Shown here: positions 46,560 to 57,008 of the stretch, piece after piece
Numbering within the stretch: the first letter of the stretch is position 1
Layout: every line of letters begins with the position of its first letter
NCBI GenBank assembly: GCA_003255065.1
Contig: QAOA01005170.1
Coordinates: forward strand, 88,569-152,568
Direction of reading: 5' to 3'
Source: Cercis canadensis
Taxonomy: Eukaryota > Streptophyta > Magnoliopsida > Fabales > Fabaceae
Length of the DNA: 64,000 bases
Notes under the pieces: model-generated
Seen by the model: only the letters and a program-made list of their open reading frames with translations
Database searches by the model: none
What the model was told of the DNA's origin: nothing
Made by a program: the position numbers and the translations under genes

Positions 46560-46985
46560 ATTAAACTCCCAGGAACCCTAATCGAAACCCTAATAAAAAC
46601 CCTCATCGAAACCCTAATAAAAAAAACTCAATGGAATGAACCGGAAAATGAAATTAACATACATTCCAATTCAACTGACCAAGGAAATTTCAGAATTAAA
46701 ACCCTAATAAAAAAGCCCTAATCGAAAGCCTAATTAAAAAAACCCAATGGAATGAACCAGAAAATGAAATTAACATACATTCCAATTCAATTGACCAAGG
46801 AAATTTCAGAATTAAAAACCTAATAAAAAAAAACCCTAATCGAAACCCTAATAAAAAAAATCCCTAATCGAAACGCTAATAAAAAAAAAACCCAATGGAA
46901 TGAACCAGAAAATGAAATTAACATACATTCAAATTCAACTGACCAAGGAAATTTCAGAATTAAAACCCTAAGAAAAACTATTAAA
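46560..46985. repeat. Minisatellite rich in AAACCCTAA (telo-box) motifs
   Basis: Three to four imperfect units of about 120-145 bases, each with AATGGAATGAACCAGAAAAT, CATACATTCCAATTCAA and CAAGGAAATTTCAGAATTAA blocks joined by runs of ACCCTAATAAAAA and AACCCTAATCG. It lies near the probable 5' end of the transposase transcript. Confidence 0.85.
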
Positions 46986-47279
46986 CTCCTTACCTTACAC
47001 ACACCGAGAGAGGAAGCTATGAACATCCACTAACAGCACGTCCCACACCGAGAGAGAAGATACCAACTCAAAGAGCTTTATGCGATGGAGAAAAGACCAG
47101 AGATTAAGGAGCACTGAGAGAGGTGAGGTGAGTGAGAGTAGAGAGTAGAGAGACGGAGGTTAGGTTTCACCTTCGGTCCTTGGTATTGAAATTTTTGGAA
47201 CGGGGAAGAAATGAAGACCATCTATTGAAAAACTCATTTAATTAGGCCACCATATATATAAAACGACATCGTTCCTTAC

Positions 47280-47465
47280 ACTGCGGGTTGGTTCAGTTTG
47301 TGATGCGGGTTGAATATCAGAACCTGTGAACCGAACCACATAAGTGTGGGTTTACTGTTTCGAAACCGAACCGAACCATAGAATTGCGGGTTAGCGAACC
47401 GTGGGTTGCGGGTTGGTTCGGGTAGGGCGATTTGTGCGGGTTAACCCACCCCGTGAACACCCCTA
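47280..47465. repeat. hAT right terminal and subterminal repeats
   Basis: GCGGGTTGGTTC, GAACCGAACCA and GGTTGCGGGTTGGTTCGGG motifs end in the inverted repeat at 47450-47465. Confidence 0.8.
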
Positions 47466-47756
47466 CTTCTTACATTCTATTTATTTTCTGATCATTATAC
47501 ATTTACACAATTAGCACATACAGAATATTAAGAATCTACTAAAATTGTAATTTGACAAGTAAATGATTTTTATGAACATAAACTAGATTGCAATTATAAT
47601 TTTTCACCATAATATTTCTTTTCAGCACAGTGACTTATTTATTTTAAAGTTGGACCACCAAATCATATTAGTAATAGTAAGTGTTATTTTGAAATATGCA
47701 CTACTATAATTTATTTAATTACTTATACATTTTTATTTTAAAGTTACACTTACATG

Positions 47757-47757
<1 letters not shown>

Positions 47758-47802
<45 letters not shown>
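47758..47802. repeat. (AT)n microsatellite
   Basis: About 22 AT units in copy B; copy A has an unexpanded AT/T-rich stretch (near 2380-2440). Confidence 0.9.
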
Positions 47803-47804
<2 letters not shown>

Positions 47805-48710
47805 ATTCATTAACAATTAGATTCATTAACAATTTAGCTTAAAATAATCAAAATCACTAGAAAAAAAAAAAAACATAAACTCTTGTTAGTTTTTAGCTTA
47901 ATTACAAATCAAAATAGTTAAAAAAAAAAAAGTGAGTTGATCCATTTAGCCCATGGCCCATAACTCATGTAGGGGGCTGGGTTAATACTTTGCTGGCCCA
48001 AATATAACTGGTCCAAATTGGCCCGGCTCATTTGCCAGCTTTGTTAAAAAGAAAGATTGAAGGGAAAGTTGTGTGAAAGGAGGGAAAATTAAGAAAAAAG
48101 AAAATAAAGCAATGAGAAGTTGTGGTTTGACACTTGACACCTGTGTATTGTACATGAGTGGGTGTTAGGTTTCAAGAATTTGTGAGAAAGATTGAGAGAG
48201 TGAGAAAAAATAATGCATGTGGATTCTTTGGTATTAATTTAAGAAAATATTTTTACTTTTAAATTTTTAAATAATTTATTTTGTAAAAATATTAAAAATT
48301 CATATTTACTTACAATATTTTAAAAAAAATTATTTTAAAAATATTATAATGATGATATAGGTTATATTAGATAATTAATTTTTATATGATTAACTTCTAA
48401 AAAAATATGAGAAAAAGTAATCAAATTAGAATCACTATTTAGAATTAATTAATCATTATTGTCCATTTTATGTTCTTATAATTTTTATATGAAATTGCAT
48501 TTTGGAATTTAAAAATATCTTAAATTGAGATATATAAATAATTTTAAAATATTAATATATTAAATTTAATTTATTATAAGTAATAAAATTTTGAAATTTC
48601 AGTAAATATTTAATTTTTTAGAGTTGATGTATCAAATAATAAACTCTTAATCTATAGAATACTTACAACAGAAGGTCTTCACCAAGTGTCAAACATTAAT
48701 GTCAGCCTTT

Positions 48711-48731
48711 NCCCCCCCCCCCCCCCCCCCC
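48711..48731. repeat. N plus poly-C run replacing duplicated sequence
   Basis: One N and about 20 C bases stand where copy A has a T/C-rich segment (3320-3362). Probably low-quality sequence. Confidence 0.7.
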
Positions 48732-48885
48732 AAAGATTTTCTCCTTCTAAGCACAATTTTGCACTTCTTTATATTTTGTGAGGCTTCTCATTTATTCTTC
48801 TTTATTTATTTCCACGCTTATTTTTCTTCATTACAAATACTGACCTGACCTCACTTTTTTTCTTCGATTCTTTCAACCAGTTATT

Positions 48886-49953
48886 AATTTCTTCTACAAT
48901 TTTCTACGCCAATTTTTTCTTCCCCTTCCCACTGCCCATATTGTTTCCTTTATTTTCTTCTGCTTATTCAACTCCTCATTAAGGTTCTAATTTTCCCATG
49001 CTATTTATTCATCCCTTATGGATGGTTACTATGCACTTTTTGTTTTTTTATTTCTCCCTTTCATTTTGCAATCCTTCACCAAACTAAGTTTCTTACTTAT
49101 TCCTTCCCGATCATTCCAATGCTTCATTGTTATGCTTTTTACTTCTTGATGTTGATTTCTACAATTTCCAATGCCCGTATTTCTTACTTCCAGTTTTTAC
49201 TCCCACCAATTCAAATTTCAAACCCTAAAATTTCTTCTCCATGCCGTCTTCATCTTCCATCATTGCTGTTCATGAGCTTTGACACACTTGCCGATGGTTC
49301 TCTCTCACATTATCTCTTAACTTGATTCTTCTTATCCCTCTTTAGATACCCTCTCCTCTCATACGAATAGATTTGTTTCCAAGGATTTTCAATTTTCTTT
49401 CTCATGAGTGGACCAAAAATGGAGAAAGGAACAGAGAAGTTGTTGAAAGCTCTTCATATGATTTTTTTTTTTTCTCTTATTTTACTATGAACCATGTGAG
49501 CACAAATTGCTGGAAGAAGCTACTCTCAACAATAATTCTTTGCGTGGTTAAATATGATTTTAATGAACTCACGTGCAACACATCTGTTTTCAGTTAGATT
49601 TCTAATGGTCAAATAGATGGAAGGTTTTTTTGTGTACACATTATGAAGCTTAGGGGTTAAGTACACTTTTTTTCATTGGTTAAATATACACATTTTTAAA
49701 CGATATAAAAGCAGTTTCATAGAATTTAATATTTTAAAATTTTGTAGTCTCTGACAGCATTTTCAATTACACTTAACCTTTCAAACGTTAGCAGGTGTTT
49801 CCTGCACTATCTCTAAGCAGCACAGGGCAGACCTAGAAGAAATATATTGGAGGGTAAAACATTTATTAATGGCCTTTTAGAAAAAGAAATTTTTTTTACA
49901 ATGGCCAAACGCGTATATGACAAGAATATATATTAGAATAAAAGTAAAGGAAA
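48886..49953. other. No gene seen
   Basis: C/T-rich sequence to 49370, then AT-rich, ending at the target duplication of the Mutator-like element. The frames 49119-49325 and 49373-49597 have no family features. Confidence 0.5.
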
Positions 49954-49962
49954 TATTTGTAA

Positions 49963-50350
49963 GGGAATTTTACTAAAATAATACATTTGTACAAAGTATT
50001 TACACAAATGGGATACTTTTGAAAATATTTATATAAAATAGGCACTTTTAAATATTTTATTATTTTCTCAATCAGAGTTGAACATGTTTTTACTTGTATA
50101 AAGTGTGTTTGAACTAAATACGCTTTAGAGTATTTTCACTCAAAAGCGCTATAACTATTCACGGAGTACGACATAGAAAAGCATGAAAATAGACACGCTA
50201 TAGGAAAAGTGTTTTCCAACCAATTACGCTTTTACCCAAAAAGGAGTCATGCTTTTGCCAATTTCGAAGAGTCAAACTGGTCAAACAATTTAACACACTT
50301 TTCCCAAGGCCATCATGCTCTTCCCAAGTGCATCACGCTTTTCCCAAAAC
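49963..50350 (+). repeat. MULE left terminal inverted repeat
   Basis: Aligns with the reverse complement of 61019-61366, including GGAGTACGACATAGAAAAGC in both arms. Small indels distinguish the arms. Confidence 0.9.
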
Positions 50351-50617
50351 AATAGGTCACAATTTTCCTAGAACTAGGTCATAGTTTTCCCAAGAAAAAT
50401 GTCACGGTTTTGCAAAATAGAGAACACACTTTTGCCTTGAACAATACGTGTTTGCGGTCTTGTGGTCCCATTTTCCTTATTATTATCTCCTTTCTGTTTA
50501 TTTTAAGTTTAATATGACACAAAACTAGTATATATTGTCCGGTCCCGTAGATCCAACCGTCTTGACTGAGAAAACACATTATATTTCAAAAGAGACGTGG
50601 AACAATGGAGTAAGTGT

Positions 50618-50990
50618 TACTTATTTTGAATTATGCTTAGTCAGTTAATTTTTCCTTAAGTGTTTAGTTTGTTTATTTGTTTGAATTATGCTTAGTCAAT
50701 TGATTTTGCCTTTGATGCATAGTCTGTTTATTTGTTTGAATTATACTTAGTCTGTTGATTTTGCCTTCGGTGCTTAGTCTGTTGACTTTTACCTTAGGTG
50801 CGTAGTCTGTTTATTTGTTTGAATTATACTAGTCTGTTGACTTTTGCCTTAGGTGCTTAGTCTATTTATTTGTCTGAATTATGCTTAGTCTGTTGACAAT
50901 TCCCTTAGGTGCTTAGTTTGCTTATTTGTCTGAATTATTCTTAGTGTGTTGATTTTGCCTTAGGTGCTTAGTCTTTTTATTTGTTAAAAT
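50618..50990 (+). repeat. Minisatellite, about 55-60 bp unit
   Basis: Six or so imperfect units built from TTATTTGTTTGAATTATGCT, TAGTCTGTTGA and TTTGCCTTAGGTGC. Between the left inverted repeat and the PMD gene. Confidence 0.85.
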
Positions 50991-51029
50991 TATATTCACA
51001 AATTTGTATTAAATAATATGATTATTTTA

Positions 51030-53520
51030 GACATACAGAGTTGAGAAAATGTACCCATAAAGTGATACCACCAGATAATAGAATGATGCATTATATTAGG
51101 CAAGCGGTTTTGGAGGAGCTGCATTACTGACCTCTCTAAAGTTAAATAAAGACTTTTTGTTTGCCTTGGTTGAGCAATGGTGGCCAAAAATACACACTTT
51201 CCACAAGGCATGCAGAGAGTGTACAATTTCCTTACAGGACATGGAAGTATTATTGGGGCTTCGTGTTGATGGGAGCATGGTTAATGGTTGTAGTCAGCAC
51301 CCATGGTCAGAGCTAACATAAGAGTTGTTGGGTGTTGTACCAGATGATGATGCCTTAGCTGGTGGTAGAGTAAAGATGACGTGACTGAATGATACATTTG
51401 CTGTATTGTCAGATGATGCTACTGATCTGGAGATACAATACCATGTAAGAGCACATATCTTGCGAATGATTAATGCATGGTTGATGCTTGATTCCACTAA
51501 TAATTACATGCATCTTATGTATCTGAAGCTGTTAGAAGATTGGGACGTTGCGGGGTGCCTGAGCTGAGGATCAGCAGTTATGGCGAACCTATACAAGTGC
51601 CTCTACAACCTTTCTCTTGGCCACACATTAGAGTTTGGAGGCTGTTCATTTTTACTGAAAATTTGGGTTTATGAGAGATTTCCCACTCTTTCTCCGATAG
51701 CTCCGCGGCAAGGTAGAAGAATGGTGGGACCACTTGCATATAGGTTAGTATTTATGTTAATGCTATTTTTTATATAAATTAAATTAGTAGATATGATAAA
51801 CCTACAGAAATTAAAAGATACCACTAAACTTAGTTAAGTGACTTATTTTTTATGGTTTAAGATTTATTATTTAAAGTTTATGATTTATAGTTTATTTTGA
51901 GCAATTTTGTAATTATTTAAACTTTAGGGCATATTTATTAATTAGTATAACTCTTTTGTTATTTGTTGTAGTATGTTTGTTAAGTATAAACAATTTTGTA
52001 TATGAATTTAATATGTTATGACACAGTTAACAAATATAATTTGATAATTTAAATTAATATATTAGTGGAGACATCCTTTCAGTTATAGGGACATTGATAT
52101 CCAAAAAAACATACAAGGGTATCGACAATCTTTTGATCGTCTTGGAGTTGATGAGGTAAGATAACTGAATATCCCTTATACTTACAGTTAATGTGATTAT
52201 TGTCGGGCTGGGCGCGAGCTCTAGGTGGCGAAGGTCCCCTTAGTGTGTTTTAACGTAGTTAAGATGCACTACCCTGATAGAGTGATATGATAATAGAGAA
52301 TATGTCAGGGTATTCTCGTTGCCTCTGAAGGTTATGCTCAGCGATTAGAGACTATGACCTTGAGAGGCAACTGGGACCGGTTATGGACCCAATTTCATAA
52401 GGTGTATAGCGAGGCATGGAGACTACGACGCAATAACGTGGTGCTGTGTGATGGGGATTTTGGAGTTACACTAGATTGCATGACTTGGTATCTCCTGATC
52501 ACGCGGAGGTGGATGAGCCCAAGTAACCTTATTCCCGCTGAACAGGTTTGTGAACTGCTTGTATAATGTACCTTATGTGCCTTTATTTTAATTGAACATT
52601 AAGTATATCTAGTTAATTATTTATAGGCTGGCATACTTCCACCCTAGCCTGAGTCTCCACCCCCGCAGCTGCCTGTGTCACAGCCTACATCTCAGCATAC
52701 ACATCATCATCACGAGGGCATAGCCTTCTAGCAGCCACCATTTTTCCAACTAAGTCAACAATTCCCACAGATGCCCGGATTCTAGTATCCCCCGACATTT
52801 CAACGGAGTCTAGGGTTTGCCACCATTCCAGCAACCCCCATTTGTTCAGCAGAACCAACAGATGCCACCCTACCAATAGAGCCAGCAGTTCCAGGAGGGG
52901 CAATATGTTAGGCCTCCATTAAGTGCAAAGCAGTATGCTGCATTCCAAGAAAGTCTAACCTAATTGTTATATAACTATGGGTTAGTTGCTCTGATGTCTG
53001 CAACATAGTTTTCACAGTGGATGTCCATGGGACAGGCTCAATATGAGGATATGGCACAAGCTGGGGGTATGACACATTATCCAGATATGGACGCAGATAG
53101 AGCGAGAACATCACGACATAGTCTCGCGTCACAGTCTAGGTCTAGACATCGTTCTCAGACTCGTGGGGTTGAGTCTAGTTCGACAGAGGATGTATACGTC
53201 GAGGGGACATCTACACCGCATTATAACATGTTTGGTATTACTTCAAGTTTTCCCCTACCAGCACTTGGTTTAGATATTGATCTTGATCTAGACTTGGCAG
53301 TAGGCTCATCACGTGATGTCTATGCCAAGCCGTTGGCAAGCCCCATTGGAAGTCTGCATATTGACAGGGGGAGATGGATGCCGATCTTGTTGCGTTGAGA
53401 TTAAATGATATATATGATGATCTATTCAGCACTATCCCAGATGTAGTTCCTCAGTTGAATCCTGAGCCGACTCCTGAGCCTAGGCGTGGACGAGGAAAGT
53501 GTGACAAACAAGATTAGTAC
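51030..53520 (+). pseudogene. Plant mobile domain (MAIN-like) gene, broken
   Basis: The forward frame from about 51130 reads FALVEQWWPKIHTFHKACRE, SLQDMEVLLGLRVDG, ELLGVVPDDDALAGGRV, YHVRAHILRMINAWLMLDST and GSAVMANLYKCLYNL ... YERFPTLSPIAPR, the plant mobile domain shared by MAIN/MAIL1 proteins and many transposons. Later exons follow at about 52063-52155 (ending GVDE|GTAAG), 52215-52330 and 52340-52545 (WYLLITRRWMSPSNLIPAEQ|GT), then a Pro/Gln/His-rich tail to about 53500. Stops near 51318, 51380 and 51565 include two TGA codons where the family has Trp. Host PMD proteins act in silencing and genome stability; the role in transposons is unknown. Confidence 0.8.
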
Positions 53521-53890
53521 TGTCACACAAGTAGTAGATTTGGACATCAGTAGCATATTGCTCCTGTTTTGTTAGTTGTAGATTATAATATGTAATTATG
53601 TTTTACAACTTTATTTGAATAGAATTTACTTTTTATTATTTGTGAAACTAATATAAATAAGACCGCTTGAATTTACTTTACACTAAATACCGTGTAAAAT
53701 ATTCAAAACTAGGTCATTCGAGATGTAGTTGAACATTTAAAACTAAGTCTAAATTGAAATGATGATAATTTTGATGACACATTAATGTGACGTCATCTTT
53801 CCAAAGCACCAAACTACCTTTAGTGAAGATATTACACCGAGTTATGATCATGTTATTGAAACAAATGAATTGTCTGATGCAAGTTTGCAT

Positions 53891-54668
53891 CTAGTTGTTA
53901 CGCCCATAATGTTTCTCCATCAAGATTAAGACACTTACTCTGTGTTGACAACATAGCTTGCGTGCAATGTCTTGGAAGTTTGGATGTGCTACACCTTTGC
54001 AATTCCATGTTGCAACGATGGTATTGACATATGCCTGATAAAATCCATGATTTTGTGGACCAATAGGTAGTGGGTCCAAACACAGAGAATACCCTGGCAT
54101 GCCATTGAAATGTATTGTAGTGGGTATATAAGTGAGTCTTATGCACATCTATTGTGCAACTCCATGCTAGCGCATAATGTTAAGCAATGGTTTCTGTGCA
54201 AGAATAAAGAAAGAGGTGTTGTTATTTGTCAAGTCATAATGCCAAGGATGTATACATACCTGCCAGTCGTACAACGCTTGGACGTATTTCTCATATGTCC
54301 CAATGTCTTGAAACGGTTGTCGGTCTAGGTCCGGGTACTCAACAAGAACTCCTAATGTGCTCCAATTAGGTACATCCATGTCAAAAACAATATATGGGGG
54401 CAATATTCTTGATATCTCTGACTCCTCAACTGGCCTCCAATTATATGTGTAATTATTCTTTTTTTTTATAAAGAGTCATTGATTTCCATAGCAATTGTAA
54501 CTCTTGCGGGAAATTCGACATCTTTATTGGATTTGATTGTATGTCTCGGAGTTCATCATCAGACATCTCATAGAACAACCCGTCAGGCAACATATATCCC
54601 CACACATATTCATTACCATCTTCAAACCATGTCGGATCCATTTGAAATTCTTCCTGTGGAAGCGACAT
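53891..54668 (-). CDS. Unrecognised two-exon gene inside the MULE
   Basis: Exon 1 from 54668 reads MSLPQEEFQMDPTWFEDGNE, then a Trp/Asp-rich region. A poly-A run of nine (near 54455) throws the frame off by one base, after which it continues through RILPPYIVFDMDVPNWSTLG to LYDWQ at a CAG|GTATGT donor (about 54260). After a 110-base intron ending in AATAG, exon 2 (54148-53891) reads MCIRLTYIPTTIHFNGMPGY ... LCCQHRVSVLILMEKHYG and stops. About 220 residues if joined. Acidic, aromatic-rich, no motif known to me. Third frames nearby at 55240-54850 may be another broken exon. Probably cargo or an accessory gene of this MULE family. Confidence 0.5.
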
Positions 54669-54723
54669 TAATATGCTGATATGAGAATATCATATATGAA
54701 ATATATGTGAATAAGACAACATG

Positions 54724-54746
54724 AATATATATATATATATATATAT
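54724..54746. repeat. (TA)n microsatellite
   Basis: A pure TA run upstream of the unrecognised gene. Confidence 0.85.
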
Positions 54747-55344
54747 TTTCTAAGGTGCATACAATATGCATAAATAAGCTGATACAATTAAGTACATCAA
54801 AATGAACAAACATTTTTATATTTTACAAATATAAATTATTTTAATCATCATATGTAGCATAATTAGGACAATTTATTACAGACTCAGTTTCTGTGAGTGA
54901 TAACTCATGATTCATAGCAACAACTTGTTCCTTAGCCAATTTGAATAAATAGTAGCGGCATCTACGAATGAACATTCAATTTTTCTCCTTCCTAATTTCT
55001 AAAATAGCCACCTCATAGTCATGTTAATTTTTTCGAGCCATTCTTAACGACGATCTATAGACAGGAGGAGCTTCAAAGGATTTTAATTGTCTACCAAATC
55101 TTCAACTTCATCGATTCGATATACCCACTCATAACGTAAGCTAACGTAATATTCCCTTCGATTAGAGTGTATCTCATTTTCGTAATCATCATTAAACCTT
55201 GGTAATAACCAAACATCAGATGTGCGAAGTCTTCTTGGCATAATGTGTCACCCTATTGCTTTACAAAAATAAATCACCAACATAATATATAACTTACTTC
55301 ATTAACAAATAGGAACAATTTAATTATTCATATTTAACAATAAT

Positions 55345-56255
55345 ACATTGTTTGGGGTTAAAGGATTTAGGGTTGGGAGTTAGGGTGTTGGGTTTCGAGA
55401 ATATGGGTTTGGGTATGAGATTTAAGGTTTCAGTTCTGGGCTTTAAGTTTGGGGTTTGAGTTTAGGGTTTATGGATTAGGAATGGGAGTTTCGTGTATAT
55501 TGTTTGTGGTTTGGGTTTTAGGAATAAAGTTTTAAGTTTTAGGTTTGGGGTTTTAGAAGAGGGAATGAGGTATTGGGTATGGGGTTTGTGGTTTGGGAAT
55601 GGGGTTTAGAGTTTGGGAATAAGGTTTCAGGCTTAGGGTTTGTGGTTTTGGGTTTAGGAATGGGAATAGGATTTGAAGTTTTGAGTTTTAGGTTTAAGGC
55701 TTAAGAATAGGGTTTTGGGTTTTAGGTTTTGAGTTTTGAGTTTGGGGTTTGGGATTTTAGGTTTATCAATAGGAATGAGGTTTAGGGTTTTAGGTTCAAG
55801 GTTTGAGATTTAGAGTTTCAGGTTTTGGGTTTAAGGTTTGCGAATTCGGGTTTCATGTTTAGGAATGGGAATGGGATTTGGGGTTTCAATTTTTAGGTTT
55901 TAGATTTAGGGTTTGGGTTTGGGAATGGGGTTTAGGATTTTAAGTTTTAAGTTTTGGGTTTCAAGTTTAGGGTTTAAGATTTTAGGTTTAGGAATGGCAA
56001 TGGGAATGGGGTTTGGGGTTTTAGGTTTAAGGTTTAGGGCTTAGGAATGGGGTTTAAGGATTTGGGTTTCAGGTTTAGGAATGGGAATGGGGTTTGGTGT
56101 TTTAGATTTAGGGTATAGAGTTTCAAGTTTAAGGTTTGGGGTTTAGAAATGAGGTTTCAAGTTTAGGGTTTAGGATTTAAGATTTCAAATTTTGTGTACA
56201 TTATTTAGAGTTAGGTGTTTGGGAGTCAGGTTTAGGATTTAGGGTTTGGCTCCGC
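55345..56255 (+). repeat. Degenerate telomere-like repeat block, 0.9 kb
   Basis: G/T-rich forward strand made of variants of TTTAGGG, GGGTTTAGG, TTTGGGG and GGAATGGGGTTT. Perfect TTTAGGG heptamers are scattered among diverged copies. A higher-order unit TTTAGGAATGGGAATGGGG recurs at 55850-56100. It resembles interstitial plant telomeric DNA, but inside a transposon. Confidence 0.85.
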
Positions 56256-57008
56256 CATTCTTCATCGAATATGTCAATATCTTATAAACACTCTGTTTCT
56301 CAGCTCATGCGAGCCCACATAACAGAACGTGCCATGTCACTCTCCCTCATTGCATCTCTCGAATTGTATTCACAATCACTTCGCATTAATTTGATTTGTA
56401 TCTGATTATTTTTTTTCTTTTATACGAAACAATGACGATCGCAGCTCTGTCATATTTCGTTTTGGCATGTGTATTGCCAATAATCTTGAAGCACGAACGT
56501 TTAGCATCATTGCCAACTCCTGCAAATTCATAAACTAAATTTCCCTATGTTCTCATTCCATTAACATTACATTATGTACTTTGGGAGAATTATGCAATAT
56601 TGGATTTAACAAATACCAAAATTCACTATCTAACATCCAATGAAACCCACACATTCGAAAAATGTCACCAGGTGTATATTGTAATACCATTTTAAAAACA
56701 TGTTAACTATCATTATCATAACAACATTTAGTTATAAACATTCATATGATTATTATATAAATAATGATAACCAAATAAAGATAAAATAATACAACAATAT
56801 AGGAAGATGAACAATTTTAATTATTTAAGTTTAACATTCAATAAGTCTGGGAGATACAACAGGGACAAAAAGAATTTAAGCCTACACATATTACTAATTT
56901 GGTCAATCATAGTCATGGTTGGTCTTGTCTTCTGTTCGGACAGCTTCACCTGTTATGTCCTTCTAATCGACACAGCCCGCACCTTAGTGCGCTCTATGAA
57001 CCTTCGCC
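56256..57008 (-). other. Between telomere-like block and transposase, no gene
   Basis: Broken reverse-strand frames only; probably decayed 3' part of the transposase gene and its downstream region. Confidence 0.4.

Larger units (their letters stand above)
41068..47465 (-). mobile_element. hAT DNA transposon, 6,398 bp
   Basis: Perfect 16-bp terminal inverted repeats TAGGGGTGTTCACGGG at both ends and a perfect 8-bp target duplication CTTCTTAC (41060-41067, 47466-47473), the hAT hallmark. Subterminal 200 bases at each end are full of GGTTGGTTCGG / CCGAACCAACC motifs, probable transposase-binding repeats. The element encodes a broken hAT transposase on the reverse strand. The unoccupied site survives at 2083-2090. 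Confidence 0.95.
39628..48885. repeat. Segmental duplication, copy B (interrupted by hAT)
   Basis: Same orientation and order as 565-3515. Without the hAT element and one target duplication it spans about 2.85 kb against 2.95 kb. Main differences are microsatellite growth (39862, 47758), a 30-base insertion near 40800, and the poly-C/N stretch at 48711. The portion beyond 47473 to 48885 is non-coding SEO upstream sequence. Confidence 0.88.

Noticed and set aside
46820-47026. Reverse-strand 68-codon frame
   Set aside because: Translation of the telo-box minisatellite only.
53021-53398. 125-codon forward frame as a separate gene
   Set aside because: Lies in the low-complexity tail region after the PMD exons, on the same strand; better read as decayed PMD tail.
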